Shown: positions 23,737 to 33,637, counted from the first letter of the stretch. The stretch is DNA of 64,000 nucleotides from Thalassotalea_E sp964620605 (GCA_964620605.1 CAZUHQ010000001.1:62001-126000); one strand, 5' to 3'. Numbers and translations: made by a program. Notes: generated by a model from the letters alone, not told the origin.

Positions 23737-25044
23737 ATGAGCAAAAAATCGCTATTTCGCCGTTTGTTAATCACGGTTTGCCTGTTATTTGTCAGTTTTG
23801 GCGCGTTGCTCATGTTTTATCATCAGTACTTTAGTGAGCATCCGATAGCTTTATTGATGTTAACCGCTGGCACTCTGTTGCTGCTGATTGGGGCATTTCG
23901 CTGGCATCTAACACCTATCTGGCAGGCGATTTCGGCGTTAGACAGTGGTATTAACAGCTTAAAAGACAACGACTTTAGTCTGACAATTTACGATCAGCAA
24001 TATCGGGAAGTGAGCAATGTTATCGGTATTTATAATGAGCTGACGACGATTTTGCGCAATGAGCGCATGGATATTTTTCAGCGTGAATTATTGCTCGATA
24101 CCGTGATCCAGAGCACACCGGTTGCCTTAGTGTTAACCACAAGCTCAGGCACTATTGTTTATAATAATTTGGCGGCGAAAGAGCTGTTCAAACAGCCACA
24201 AATTAACGGTTGCAATCTGTTTGATATTTATCAGCAACTGGTACCGGCATTGCGAACCGCAATTGATGAAAAAACCAATGGTTTTATCACGGATATTATT
24301 GATGAACAAAACGTTATTTTTCACGTCAATTGTCAGCAGTTTATGTTAAATGGTAGTGAACACTCACTTTACTTGTTAAAAAATATCACCACGGAAATTT
24401 CGCAGCAAGAAGCGAATATGTGGAAGCAAGTGATCCGTTTGATCAGTCATGAGTTAAATAACTCGCTGGCACCGATTGCCTCACTAACCCGTTCGGCGAA
24501 GAAAATTATCGCTAACCCCGAGCATGTTCATATGCTTAATGATGTGCTGGAAACTATCGCTAACCGTACCGATCATCTCCATCAATTTATCAGTCAATAT
24601 GCCAAGTTTGCCAAATTACCTAAGCCGATGATTGCCCAGGTTGAGCTTGCGCCATTTTTGCAGCAATTAGCCACTTTAGTGCAGGTGAAATGCAAGATAA
24701 ATGTTAGCAGCCAGTATGCGAAATTAGATGCCGGACAAATCGAGCAGGTAGTGATTAACCTGGTGAAAAATGCCAAGGAATCCGGTTCGGATGAACAGGA
24801 GGTCGGTGTTGATATCAGCCAGCAGGCAAATTTACTGACCTTTTCGATTTATGACCGTGGTTCTGGCTTAACCGAGAGCCAGATGCATCAAGCACTGTTG
24901 CCATTTTTTACTACTAAATCTACCGGCAGTGGTGTCGGCCTGGCGCTGTGTAATGAAATTGTCACTAACCATGGCGGCAAGCTGCGGCTGGCCAATCGCC
25001 AGCACGGTGGCTTATGTGTCAGTTTTAGTTTGGTGCTAGCCTAG
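23737..25044 (+). CDS. Sensor histidine kinase partner of the NtrC-type regulator
   Basis: Inner-membrane kinase of 435 residues. Two N-terminal transmembrane helices (about 8-28 and 35-55) with only a short loop between, so it probably senses within the membrane or cytoplasm. A HAMP-like region (about 60-110), a PAS-like domain (about 120-225), then HisKA with His238 in LISHELNNSLAPIAS and HATPase motifs NLVKNAKESG, YDRGSGL and TTKSTGSGVGLAL. The ATG at 23737 overlaps nothing but starts right after the regulator stop, implying translational coupling. Signal unknown; envelope or antimicrobial stress is typical for such efflux loci. Confidence 0.9.
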   Translation: MSKKSLFRRLLITVCLLFVSFGALLMFYHQYFSEHPIALLMLTAGTLLLLIGAFRWHLTPIWQAISALDSGINSLKDNDFSLTIYDQQYREVSNVIGIYNELTTILRNERMDIFQRELLLDTVIQSTPVALVLTTSSGTIVYNNLAAKELFKQPQINGCNLFDIYQQLVPALRTAIDEKTNGFITDIIDEQNVIFHVNCQQFMLNGSEHSLYLLKNITTEISQQEANMWKQVIRLISHELNNSLAPIASLTRSAKKIIANPEHVHMLNDVLETIANRTDHLHQFISQYAKFAKLPKPMIAQVELAPFLQQLATLVQVKCKINVSSQYAKLDAGQIEQVVINLVKNAKESGSDEQEVGVDISQQANLLTFSIYDRGSGLTESQMHQALLPFFTTKSTGSGVGLALCNEIVTNHGGKLRLANRQHGGLCVSFSLVLA

Positions 25045-25056
25045 TAAAGTACAGTC

Positions 25057-25089
25057 AAAGCTGAGCCAAATGATTAACAGCTCAGTTTT
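25057..25089 (+). terminator. Terminator at the end of the efflux/two-component operon
   Basis: Stem AAAGCTGAGC / GCTCAGTTTT (9 of 10 pairs) with a 13-base loop, the second arm ending in TTTT. It lies 13 bases past the kinase stop. Confidence 0.6.
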
Positions 25090-25115
25090 AACTGATCTCG
25101 TTACGGTTAATATAG

Positions 25116-25619
25116 TTACTGGCTAGCCACTGAATAAACAACGGAGCTGATTTTCCAACCGTTTATTGTATGTACTAACTGCCAACTTTCGCTACCCCAG
25201 TTATGTTTTTTATCATCTTCATAGTAGACATAATCAAAGTAAACGTTAGCAATGTTACTGTCGGTTTCAATTTTTAAATTATCAATTTCTTCTCGTTCAC
25301 TGACGTTAGAAGCAGCTGATCTATCCATTATTTCAGCAGGCGTAATAGTAAAAGTTCGGGTAGCAACCAAATTTTCTCCATGTTCTTTATTATATTTTTC
25401 TACCAATGCGCGACGTTTTTGAAGACCCTGTTCAGAGACAACGGCAATCATTGGCTGAGTAGGGGCAGTAAATAAGCTTAAAAAACGTTTTCTATTTTTG
25501 TTTTGAATCGAATCGCCAAATGCTTTAACTACCGACTCGATAGTTTGATGATCTGTTTGATTGGCTAGGCAATTATTAATGCTTACTAATAAAAGAGATA
25601 GATAAAGTATAGGTTTCAT
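25116..25619 (-). CDS. Secreted NTF2-like protein of unknown role
   Basis: Exported 167-residue protein with signal peptide MKPILYLSLLLVSINNCLA. The remainder has NTF2/SnoaL-like features: TIESVVKAFGDSIQNKNRKRFLSLF at the front, a variable middle with TRTFTITPAEIMD, and SESWQLVHTINGWKISSVVYSV at the end. Not clearly a lipoprotein. GAGGAAC lies six bases before ATG at 25619; an in-frame TTG 12 bases upstream overlaps this ribosome site and is rejected. It is convergent with the kinase gene. Function unknown. Confidence 0.7.
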   Translation of the reverse strand: MKPILYLSLLLVSINNCLANQTDHQTIESVVKAFGDSIQNKNRKRFLSLFTAPTQPMIAVVSEQGLQKRRALVEKYNKEHGENLVATRTFTITPAEIMDRSAASNVSEREEIDNLKIETDSNIANVYFDYVYYEDDKKHNWGSESWQLVHTINGWKISSVVYSVASQ

Positions 25620-25719
25620 AAAGTTCCTCAAAAGTTAAATTTTGCGGAGACTTTGTCTAATAATTCACGGAATAATGCGACAATAACTTTCTATAATTTT
25701 CTAAAGCCTTTGATTTTTA

Positions 25720-27192
25720 TCAATTTAAACCTTGCTCTTTGGTTTTTAAAAAGTATTCGAGCTGAGAGCTTAGGTCACGAGTTTTGGCAATCGCTATTGC
25801 TTGGTCTATTGCCTTGTTAAACTTATTTGTTTGATTTTGCATCTTGGCCAGTCTGGCTAAATACGCCCAGGATTGCGCTTCGCCTGCCGGGCAGTGTAAC
25901 ACCTGATGATGCTGCATTTCTTGATGGTATAGTGTTTCGGCCAATTGATAGTTTTTACTATTGATGGCAACAGCGGCCTGGATGTTTTTAATAAACGCCA
26001 TCAGCAGCCAGTCATTGTTTGTTGTGGCTAGAGTTAAGGCTTGCGCAGCAGTTTCTACGGCATTTGAATCCTTATAGGTGGCATAGCTGTGAAGCGCTTT
26101 TAAGTACAGTAAGCGAGTGAGTTCATTTTTGTCGTTGGTCTTTTGGGCTATTGGCAGCGCAATGTCTAAACGCTCGGCCATCAGCTCAAATTTTCTTAAA
26201 CTCAATAAGTTCTCCGCCAATATGCGTTGTGCGGTTAAGTTCTCGGGATTGCTGAACACAATAGTTTCAAGCATCGGAGTGGCTGCTTGATAATTGCCGT
26301 CAAGGCGTTTTTCTATCGCAATGCCAAGTAATTGATTATTAAAATCAGCCTGGTAGGCAATTTCCATCGGCAAGGTCTTATCACCTAATTTTGTTGCGAT
26401 TAACCGGCTAAATTCATCGATTAGCGATTGAATATTGCCATTGAAAAGTACGCCCTTATTTAGCCGGTCACGATAATGAAAAGCATAAATCAGCTGGTAA
26501 TCATGCGGTGCACCGCTAAGCTTGGAAGAGATAATCAGCTCAGCGCCTGATACTTTAAAAATTTGCTCAATATGCTTTGAACGCACATTATTAAACGGTG
26601 CATTGGCACGTTTTAATACTTCCAGCACATAATCAGTTTGTAAAACACCATAGTGCAAAGAGTTAGGTAAACGCTGGATCACTTGATCCATCATGCCGAG
26701 TCTTACCCAGTTATGATCGTTACCTTCGATTTGATTGTTTATTGGCAGAATGACGATAGAACCGGCGACCACTTGTTCTGCTAATGAGCCATCATCTGAA
26801 AAATCAACTACTAAGTAGCAGAGCAAAATTAGCAGCAGTAGAGATAATGCAAATATGTTTTTGATATTGAATTTTGCCGGTTTAACCTCTTCTTTAATGA
26901 CGACATCAGGCAACCAGAGATAACCTTGTTTAGGAATGGTTTTGATCACTTCATTATTAGGAAATAACTGCCGGAGCTCGTTAATTGATTGAAAAATCAC
27001 CTGTTCACTGACTACAGAATCTGCCCATACGGTGCTAAGCAGGTGTTGTTTGCTCAGTGGTTTGCCTGAATTTTTAACCAAAAACAGCAGTAACTGGCAG
27101 GTTTTTGGCCGAATATTAAGAGCAACACCATCAGCATTTTTAACCGTTAACGCTTGATCATCAATTTGGTGGTTCAGGGTGTGGTAAATCAA
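25720..27192 (-). CDS. CadC/ToxR-like membrane-bound winged-helix regulator with TPR-like sensor
   Basis: Predicted one-component regulator of 490 residues. Residues 1-100 form an OmpR/PhoB-type winged helix (NIRPKTCQLLLFLVKNSGKPLSKQHLL, SEQVIFQSINELRQLF, IKTIPKQGYLWL). One transmembrane helix follows (about 110-130, NIFALSLLLLILLCYLVVDF), then a periplasmic region (about 150-490) with a TolB-N-like section and TPR-like helices in the C-terminal half. DNA-binding domain in cytosol, sensor outside. Only TTG at 27192 gives the full winged helix; TAGAG lies upstream. It is separated by 200 bases from the discoidin protein gene, which lies upstream on the same strand. Confidence 0.82.
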   Translation of the reverse strand: MIYHTLNHQIDDQALTVKNADGVALNIRPKTCQLLLFLVKNSGKPLSKQHLLSTVWADSVVSEQVIFQSINELRQLFPNNEVIKTIPKQGYLWLPDVVIKEEVKPAKFNIKNIFALSLLLLILLCYLVVDFSDDGSLAEQVVAGSIVILPINNQIEGNDHNWVRLGMMDQVIQRLPNSLHYGVLQTDYVLEVLKRANAPFNNVRSKHIEQIFKVSGAELIISSKLSGAPHDYQLIYAFHYRDRLNKGVLFNGNIQSLIDEFSRLIATKLGDKTLPMEIAYQADFNNQLLGIAIEKRLDGNYQAATPMLETIVFSNPENLTAQRILAENLLSLRKFELMAERLDIALPIAQKTNDKNELTRLLYLKALHSYATYKDSNAVETAAQALTLATTNNDWLLMAFIKNIQAAVAINSKNYQLAETLYHQEMQHHQVLHCPAGEAQSWAYLARLAKMQNQTNKFNKAIDQAIAIAKTRDLSSQLEYFLKTKEQGLN

Positions 27193-27345
27193 ATTAGACT
27201 CTATATCTAAAGCTAGGCAAAGTACTTATTACAGATTGTACCAAAGCGCTATTTTGTTTGTATTGTCATTAATGTGGCGTTATTTAGTTAATTTAATGGA
27301 TTATTAATCACAAGAGGCGTGATAATGTGAAAGGAGTATAACAAG

Positions 27346-27375
27346 ACGCCGATAACGATAACTGGTCATCGGCGT
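27346..27375 (-). terminator. Terminator of the discoidin-domain gene
   Basis: Perfect 8-bp stem ACGCCGAT / ATCGGCGT with a 14-base loop; on the minus strand followed by CTTGTTAT. It lies 18 bases past the stop codon at 27393. Confidence 0.65.
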
Positions 27376-27392
27376 ATTTAAGTCACCAGTGA

Positions 27393-28277
27393 TTAATAGT
27401 CGGAATAAATTTCTAGTTCATCGATTTCGATAAAATCATCGCCATAGTTGGAATTAACTCTGACCCTCAGATATTTCGCCGTGACAGTTTCGGTAAAGTT
27501 ACCGCGCTGATCGACGGCTTTTGATAAACGGTAGGATTCATGTTCGATAAAATCATTGCCGTCGGTAGACACTTCAATAGTGATGCCTTTCGGGCTTCTG
27601 CCAAGCTCTACAGATTTATCGTTGACCAGAATACGGAATCCCGAAATGGTAACTTCCTGGTTGAATCTCACCTGTAGCCAGTATTCAGTATCGGAATTTT
27701 CCTTATCTTTTTTCACTAACCAAATACCACGTTCAATGCGTTCACCCAGTTCTTCAGTGATTTGTCCACTATAGGTATAGCCATCAAAGGCGCTGGCGGC
27801 GGTATCGGCATTATAATGATCCGATGCGGTATAACTACCTTCGGTAAGGTTGTTGGTATAAATTAACGCGATATTGCCGTATTGCCCTGAGCGGGTCAGG
27901 CCATCACTGACATAATCATCATCCGGGCTGGCACCATTACTTTGCGACAACATCAGATATTCAATGGCGCAATTGGCAGTGGAACTTGGTGTATAACCAA
28001 TGCGTATTGTTTCCTGAGTGCGCCTTGCTAAGTTAATCACTTCAAACCACTTATCTGAATAACTCTGATCGGTGGAAAAATACAATGGCCATTGATTGTT
28101 GTCATAAAGCTCGCATTCCAGCTCATCGCCTTCTTGCTGAACTATACCAACCTTGACTTGGTTGCTTTTATCGATAAGCACATCGGAGATCTTTCCTTGG
28201 TACTCTTTAACCGTAGTTTCGCTTGCATTTAGGGTCAGGCTAGTAAGTATCGCGGTGGCCAGTAGTGTGTTACGCAT
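27393..28277 (-). CDS. Secreted protein with C-terminal discoidin (F5/8 type C) domain
   Basis: Exported 294-residue protein; signal peptide MRNTLLATAILTSLTLNA. N-terminal half (about 20-125) is a beta-rich unknown region with a Cys pair (ELECELYD, TANCAIEYL). The C-terminal half (about 145-294) fits a discoidin/F5-8C carbohydrate-binding domain: AASAFDGYTYSGQ, EYWLQVRFNQEVTISGFRI, GITIEVSTDGNDF and AKYLRVRVNSNYGDD with a terminal IDELEIYSD. It probably binds glycans at or outside the cell surface. No enzyme domain is attached. Identity of the N-terminal part is open. Confidence 0.78.
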   Translation of the reverse strand: MRNTLLATAILTSLTLNASETTVKEYQGKISDVLIDKSNQVKVGIVQQEGDELECELYDNNQWPLYFSTDQSYSDKWFEVINLARRTQETIRIGYTPSSTANCAIEYLMLSQSNGASPDDDYVSDGLTRSGQYGNIALIYTNNLTEGSYTASDHYNADTAASAFDGYTYSGQITEELGERIERGIWLVKKDKENSDTEYWLQVRFNQEVTISGFRILVNDKSVELGRSPKGITIEVSTDGNDFIEHESYRLSKAVDQRGNFTETVTAKYLRVRVNSNYGDDFIEIDELEIYSDY

Positions 28278-28389
28278 TGGAATATTTCCTTATAAATCAT
28301 TTAGTTTTGATTTATGCTTTGCAGCAAATTCCATACCTAAATTTTGTCGATTTTTTGACAGGAAATTATTTACGTGGTTATCAGCGTCA

Positions 28390-28863
28390 TTATTTATACC
28401 AGATTTTTACTACTTCCAGCTCGCGCTCGCCTTCCGGTGTTTTGACTATTACTTCATCGTCAACCGCTTTACCTAACAGCGCACGTGCCATTGGCGAGTC
28501 GATGCTGATCTCGCCTTTTTTAACGTCCCATTCATCCGGGCCAACCAGTCGATAAGTGACTTCCTGATCTTGCTCGTTGAGCAAAGTCACCCAGGCACCA
28601 AAGTAGACCTTGCCTTCCTGTTGCTTTTCAGGGTAAACAATTTTCAGATCTTCGAGGCGTTTCATTAAAAAGCGTACTCGGCGATCGATTTCACGCAGGC
28701 GCTTTTTACCATAGATGTACTCGGCATTTTCACTGCGATCGCCTAATGCCGCCGCTTCGGACACTGATTTGGTAATGCGCGGCCGCTCTTCTTTCCAGAG
28801 AAACTTTAATTCTTTATCGAGGCGATCCCAGCCTTCACGGGTGATGTAATTAGATTTTTTCAT
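28390..28863 (-). CDS. greB: Transcript cleavage factor GreB
   Basis: Cytosolic RNA-polymerase-binding protein of 157 residues that rescues backtracked complexes by stimulating RNA cleavage. N-terminal coiled coil (about 1-75) carries the acidic tip segment ALGDRSENAEYIYGKKRLREID, the catalytic-aspartate loop of Gre factors. The C-terminal FKBP-like domain contains WVTLLNEQDQEVTYRLVGPDE and SIDSPMARALLGK. The stretch KSNYITREGWDRL and the extra basic residues mark GreB rather than GreA. It stands alone on the minus strand. Confidence 0.95.
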   Translation of the reverse strand: MKKSNYITREGWDRLDKELKFLWKEERPRITKSVSEAAALGDRSENAEYIYGKKRLREIDRRVRFLMKRLEDLKIVYPEKQQEGKVYFGAWVTLLNEQDQEVTYRLVGPDEWDVKKGEISIDSPMARALLGKAVDDEVIVKTPEGERELEVVKIWYK

Positions 28864-29024
28864 AGAGGCATTTTAGCTAGCTTTAAAATTTCGAACAATG
28901 AAAATAATTTTCTTTGTATTTCATCATATTGAAAAATATCTCCTGGTTTTTCACCTTATCCGCGACTGGGTGACCTACACTTAAATAGTGCGCTACTCGT
29001 TCAGATGTCAGGAAGGAGTTTGCT

Positions 29025-31184
29025 ATGAAGTTGCAAAGAAAATTAATAATATTCAGTGTGTTATTTTTAGTTGTGTTGCTTGGTGGTTATCTGGTGTTAC
29101 CCACGAATCAATCATCTTATGCCTATCGGCAAGTCAAGAAAACCGCGCCACAGACCAGCCATTATTTACTACCCATCACTCGACATATCGCAGATGTTAA
29201 ACGGCCGGAAGAAACTTTTAATTTTCCTATTGCCCTTGGCGAGCATGGCCCGAGTGAAAGCCTGTATGCCGGGTCGAATCAATATCCGTTTTATTGCATG
29301 ACCTTAGATGCGGATCTAGGTCAGCCGCTTGTCGATAACCAGCTGGGGTATGGTGTGCCGGTTTATCAGGACATTCATAAAAAAGCGGTGATTATTGGTT
29401 ATAGCAAGGATTGTAATGTCAACTCCCGGTTGCTGTATTATGTTATTGATAGCCAAAATCAGATTTATCCACTCACAGAAGATATTGAGCCAGAGCAATT
29501 GGATGAGGCTACTGTACTGCGGGTTGAACAAGGCACGATTAACCGTTTTATTTATACCTTAGTGATGCCGGTCACTACAGCTGAAGTCGGTGATCGCCTG
29601 GCACAATCAGAGTGGAACAAGCGGCTGATCTATCAGTTTAATGGCGGCTCTGGCATAGGCTATCGCCAAGGGCGTCAGCTGGCGCGTAAAATCATCGATC
29701 GCCAGTTAGATCAGCTTAAGGCGGGCTATGCGGTGATTAGTTCCAGCGGTAATCGCACCAGCTATACCTATAATATGCTGCTGGCTGAAGACACCGCGCG
29801 TCGGGTCAAACGTCAGTTTGTCAGCCTCTACGGTGAGCCTTTATATACAGTTGGTATTGGTGGCTCTGGTGGCGGTCTGGCGCAATACCTAATCGGGCAA
29901 AATGCTCAGGGCATTCTTGATGGATTGATCCCCTTGTATTCCTACCCGGACATGATCACCCAAACCACCTATGCCCTGGATTGCGATTTACTGAATAATT
30001 ATTTTACTTTTCGTGCGAAAAATCGCCGTAAGTGGCAGGACTGGTCTAAGCGTCAGCTGATCGAGGGCATGAATGCGCTAAATAATTTCCCGCAACGCGC
30101 TGCTTACTTGCAGCCAATGAATCAGCTGCTGGCGGGCTTTGTTCCGTCAATGCCTCAAGGTAATAGCGAATGTATCAATGGCTATTTTGGCTTATCGAGT
30201 TTTATTAACAATCCGCAACAAGGTTTTATTCGAGATTTCTTCCACCCTGAGGTGGTAAAAACCACAAAGTGGAGTTACTGGCAGGATGTTGCTGATCTGT
30301 TAGGTGCTGATGATCAGGGCTATGGCTTGCCGACCTGGGATAATGTTGGTGTCCAGTACGGTTTAGCAGCTTTGGTTGCCAATGAAATCAGTGTTGAAGA
30401 ATTCCTCGATATTAATCAAAAAATTGGTGCCTGGAAGCCACAGCAAGTGATGGCAGCGGAAGATCTCCATACCCCGTTTGGCCGTAAAATTCCGATCTGG
30501 CTGTCGTTATGGGGTAATCAGAATATTACGGAAGTGGCTGATGGCGTTGCGCCGCGCCACGGCGGTTCGGTTCAGGCAATGCAGGCGGCATACCGCAGTG
30601 GCCAGGTATTTATCGGGCAAGTGACTTTACCGATTATTGATGTGCGTCATTACCTGGAAAACGATTTGGATATGCATCATGTCTCGGCGTCATTTTACAG
30701 CCGGTTGCGAATCGACCAAGCGCTTGGTGAGCATCAGCATCATGTCATCTGGATTTCCCACAAAGAACATAATCCGGTTAATCAGGCATTTGAGCTAATG
30801 GATTCATGGCTGATGGCGTTAAAATCGCGGACGCTGGAAGGTGTTATTGCTGCCAAACCTGAGCAATTAATGGATAGCTGTTTCGATCAGCACGGCAATA
30901 TTATTGCCCAGGGAGATGGGGTATTTAACGGCCAGTGGAACCAGGCGGCAGTTGGCAAATGTCAGCAGGAATATCCGATGTTTAGCACCAGTCGAATCCA
31001 GGCTGGTGCGAGCTGGGCGGGAGATATGTTTAAGTGTCCACTTATTCCGGTTGCTGAGGCGATCAAACGCGGCTTTTACGGCAAGCATTTGATGACTCAG
31101 CACCTTGGTTTGTTAAAACAAATATTTCCTCAGGGAGTTTGTGATTACAGTGGCCGAGATCTTGGAAGGCCTGCCGATTTATAA
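29025..31184 (+). CDS. Large secreted or membrane-anchored DUF6351-like alpha/beta-hydrolase
   Basis: 719-residue protein with an N-terminal hydrophobic anchor or signal (about 6-27). The overall look, with FPFYCMTLDADLGQPLVDN, IYQFNGGSGIGYRQG and nucleophile elbow GIGGSGGGLAQYL (Ser in G-x-S-x-G), suits the DUF6351 family, a tannase/feruloyl-esterase-like hydrolase group. Later conserved pieces include NVGVQYGLAAL and YSGRDLGRP. The acid and His of the triad cannot be assigned with confidence. Three to four cysteines suggest disulfides outside the cytoplasm. Substrate unknown; polyhydroxyalkanoate or aromatic esters are guesses. Alone between greB and tex. Confidence 0.72.
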   Translation: MKLQRKLIIFSVLFLVVLLGGYLVLPTNQSSYAYRQVKKTAPQTSHYLLPITRHIADVKRPEETFNFPIALGEHGPSESLYAGSNQYPFYCMTLDADLGQPLVDNQLGYGVPVYQDIHKKAVIIGYSKDCNVNSRLLYYVIDSQNQIYPLTEDIEPEQLDEATVLRVEQGTINRFIYTLVMPVTTAEVGDRLAQSEWNKRLIYQFNGGSGIGYRQGRQLARKIIDRQLDQLKAGYAVISSSGNRTSYTYNMLLAEDTARRVKRQFVSLYGEPLYTVGIGGSGGGLAQYLIGQNAQGILDGLIPLYSYPDMITQTTYALDCDLLNNYFTFRAKNRRKWQDWSKRQLIEGMNALNNFPQRAAYLQPMNQLLAGFVPSMPQGNSECINGYFGLSSFINNPQQGFIRDFFHPEVVKTTKWSYWQDVADLLGADDQGYGLPTWDNVGVQYGLAALVANEISVEEFLDINQKIGAWKPQQVMAAEDLHTPFGRKIPIWLSLWGNQNITEVADGVAPRHGGSVQAMQAAYRSGQVFIGQVTLPIIDVRHYLENDLDMHHVSASFYSRLRIDQALGEHQHHVIWISHKEHNPVNQAFELMDSWLMALKSRTLEGVIAAKPEQLMDSCFDQHGNIIAQGDGVFNGQWNQAAVGKCQQEYPMFSTSRIQAGASWAGDMFKCPLIPVAEAIKRGFYGKHLMTQHLGLLKQIFPQGVCDYSGRDLGRPADL

Positions 31185-31259
31185 TCGAAAAACCAGACTT
31201 GTATTTTTTTGATTACGCCCCAATCTTGAAGCTATTAATACATGTATGGAATGGTGTAA

Positions 31260-33599
31260 ATGATAGCTATTGCCGAGCAGCTGGCTCAGGAACTCAATGT
31301 CAAAACAAATCAGGTGAGCGCTGCAATAAATTTATTAGATGATGGTGCGACCGTGCCTTTTATTGCCCGTTACCGAAAAGAAGCAACGCAAGGGTTAGAC
31401 GATAATCATTTGCGTCAGCTGGCACAGCGCCTGTCATATTTGCGTGAACTAAATGAACGCCGTCAGGTGATTCTGACCAACATTGAACAGCAGGGCAAGC
31501 TGACTGGCGAGCTCAAAGCTCAAATCGAACAGGCAGATAACAAAACCCGGCTGGAAGATCTCTACTTGCCCTATCGGCCGAAAAGACGCACTAAAGGGCA
31601 AATGGCGATTGAGGCTGGCCTTGAGCCGTTAGCAGATAAGCTATTCAGTGACTGGTCGATTAATCCTGAGCAAGCTGCTATGGATTTTATTAATACCGAA
31701 GCGGGCTATAGTAATACTGAACAGGCGCTCGAAGGAGTGAGCTATATCTTGATCGAGCGCTTTGCCGAAGATGCGAATCTGTTACAGAAATTGCGTCGCC
31801 ACCTGTTAAAACAGGCGCACTTGGTTAGTAAAGTAATAAAGAAAAATCAGCAGGACGCCGGAAAATACCAGGATTATTTTGAACATAATGAATTGTTAAG
31901 TAAGGTACCGTCACATCGCGCATTGGCGATGCTTAGAGGCCGTAACGAAGGATTCCTCAGTTTATCGATTGACGTTGATCCCGGGCAAGAAAAAAATAGC
32001 TATTCCAGCGCTGAACAACTGATCAGCGATCATTTTAATTTTCATTTTTCCGGGCAGACAGCCGCAGATTTTCTCACTAAAGTGGTGCGTCTTGCCTGGA
32101 AAGCAAAATTAAGCGTGTCGCTGGAAACGGAATTATTAGGGCAATTAAGAGAGCGCGCTGAAACTGAAGCAATTAAAGTGTTTGCCACTAATTTGAAAGA
32201 CTTATTAATGGCAGCGCCGGCGGGTGCTAAAGTGACATTAGGACTCGATCCGGGTCTGAGAACCGGTTGTAAAATCGCCATCGTTGACGACACTGGCAAA
32301 TTACTTCATACCACGACGATTTTCCCGCATGCCCCGCAAAATAACTGGGATAAATCAGTACGGACATTGGTTAATCTTTGTCAGCAACATAAAGTGGAAT
32401 TAATTGCTATCGGTAACGGCACGGCTTCCAGAGAAAGTGACAAGCTGGTTGGTGAAGTGCTGGCAGCATTAACAAATAATAAGATTAAGAAAGTGCTGGT
32501 CAGCGAAGCGGGCGCTTCGGTGTATTCCGCATCAGAATTGGCGGCACAAGAATTTCCTGAGCTCGATGTCTCACTACGCGGCGCGGTTTCGATTGCCCGT
32601 CGCTTACAAGACCCGCTGGCAGAATTAGTCAAAATCGATCCGAAAGCAATAGGTGTTGGTCAGTATCAGCATGATGTTAGCCAAAGCCAGTTAACCGCTA
32701 TGCTCGATAATGTCACTGAAGATTGTGTAAACGCTGTTGGTGTCGATCTGAACAGTGCTTCTGCGGCGTTATTAACCCGGGTATCGGGATTGAATAAAAC
32801 CATGGCGCAAAATGTTGTTCGTTATCGCGATCAACACGGCCGCTTTAATGACCGCAAAGAGCTGAAAAAAGTAGCACGCCTTGGACCAAAAGCATTTGAA
32901 CAGTCGGCTGGCTTTTTACGTATCGCTAATGGAGATAACCCGCTCGACCAGTCAGGCGTTCATCCAGAAACTTATCCCGTGGTAGAAAAAATTATCCAAC
33001 AGCTTAACAGCAATATTACCGAGTTATTGGGTAATAGCGATAAGCTAAAACAGCTGGCGGTTGAGCAATTGGCGGATGAAGAATTTGGTGTATTGACGGT
33101 TCAGGATATTATCGGTGAACTGGAAAAACCGGGTCGGGATCCACGGCCGGAATTTAAAACCGCTAACTTTAAAGAAGGCGTTAACACTATTGCTGATCTC
33201 AAAGAAGGTATGATTTTAGAAGGTGTGGTTTCTAATGTCGCTAACTTTGGCGCCTTTGTCGACTTAGGTGTTCATCAGGATGGCCTGGTACATATTTCTG
33301 CAATGACTGATAAGTTTATCAGTGATCCGCGGGAAATCGTCAAAGCCGGCGATATCGTTAAAGTTAAAGTGACTGAAGTTGATGCGCCGAGAAAACGTAT
33401 TAGCCTGACCATGCGTTTAGATGACTCGGCAACGGCTCAGCCTGCGAAAGCGAAAAAATCATTTGATAACAAAAAATCAAATGGCAAAGCGCATCAGCCA
33501 AAACCTGGCCAAAGACCTCAAAAAAATAAAGTGAAGGAACCGGCAAATGCCGCCATGGGCAATGCCTTTGCCGATGCTTTTGCCAAATTGAAGAAATAA
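31260..33599 (+). CDS. tex: RNA-binding transcriptional accessory protein Tex
   Basis: Cytosolic nucleic-acid-binding protein of 779 residues, the usual Tex length. Domains in order: N-terminal helix bundle (1-200, ATVPFIARYRKEATQGLDD), YqgF/RuvC-like nuclease-fold (about 325-450, TLGLDPGLRTGCKIAIVDD), helix-hairpin-helix region (about 490-560, VSGLNKTMAQNVVRYRDQHG) and S1 domain (about 650-720, GVVSNVANFGAFVDLGVHQD). The tail is Lys/Gln-rich and low complexity. Role: transcription and RNA metabolism, needed for full gene expression in several pathogens. ATG at 31260 is the first in frame with family N-terminus. Confidence 0.95.
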   Translation: MIAIAEQLAQELNVKTNQVSAAINLLDDGATVPFIARYRKEATQGLDDNHLRQLAQRLSYLRELNERRQVILTNIEQQGKLTGELKAQIEQADNKTRLEDLYLPYRPKRRTKGQMAIEAGLEPLADKLFSDWSINPEQAAMDFINTEAGYSNTEQALEGVSYILIERFAEDANLLQKLRRHLLKQAHLVSKVIKKNQQDAGKYQDYFEHNELLSKVPSHRALAMLRGRNEGFLSLSIDVDPGQEKNSYSSAEQLISDHFNFHFSGQTAADFLTKVVRLAWKAKLSVSLETELLGQLRERAETEAIKVFATNLKDLLMAAPAGAKVTLGLDPGLRTGCKIAIVDDTGKLLHTTTIFPHAPQNNWDKSVRTLVNLCQQHKVELIAIGNGTASRESDKLVGEVLAALTNNKIKKVLVSEAGASVYSASELAAQEFPELDVSLRGAVSIARRLQDPLAELVKIDPKAIGVGQYQHDVSQSQLTAMLDNVTEDCVNAVGVDLNSASAALLTRVSGLNKTMAQNVVRYRDQHGRFNDRKELKKVARLGPKAFEQSAGFLRIANGDNPLDQSGVHPETYPVVEKIIQQLNSNITELLGNSDKLKQLAVEQLADEEFGVLTVQDIIGELEKPGRDPRPEFKTANFKEGVNTIADLKEGMILEGVVSNVANFGAFVDLGVHQDGLVHISAMTDKFISDPREIVKAGDIVKVKVTEVDAPRKRISLTMRLDDSATAQPAKAKKSFDNKKSNGKAHQPKPGQRPQKNKVKEPANAAMGNAFADAFAKLKK

Positions 33600-33637
33600 T
33601 GTTTGTCTGGATTGGTTAAGATTCACTAGGAGCTTAG

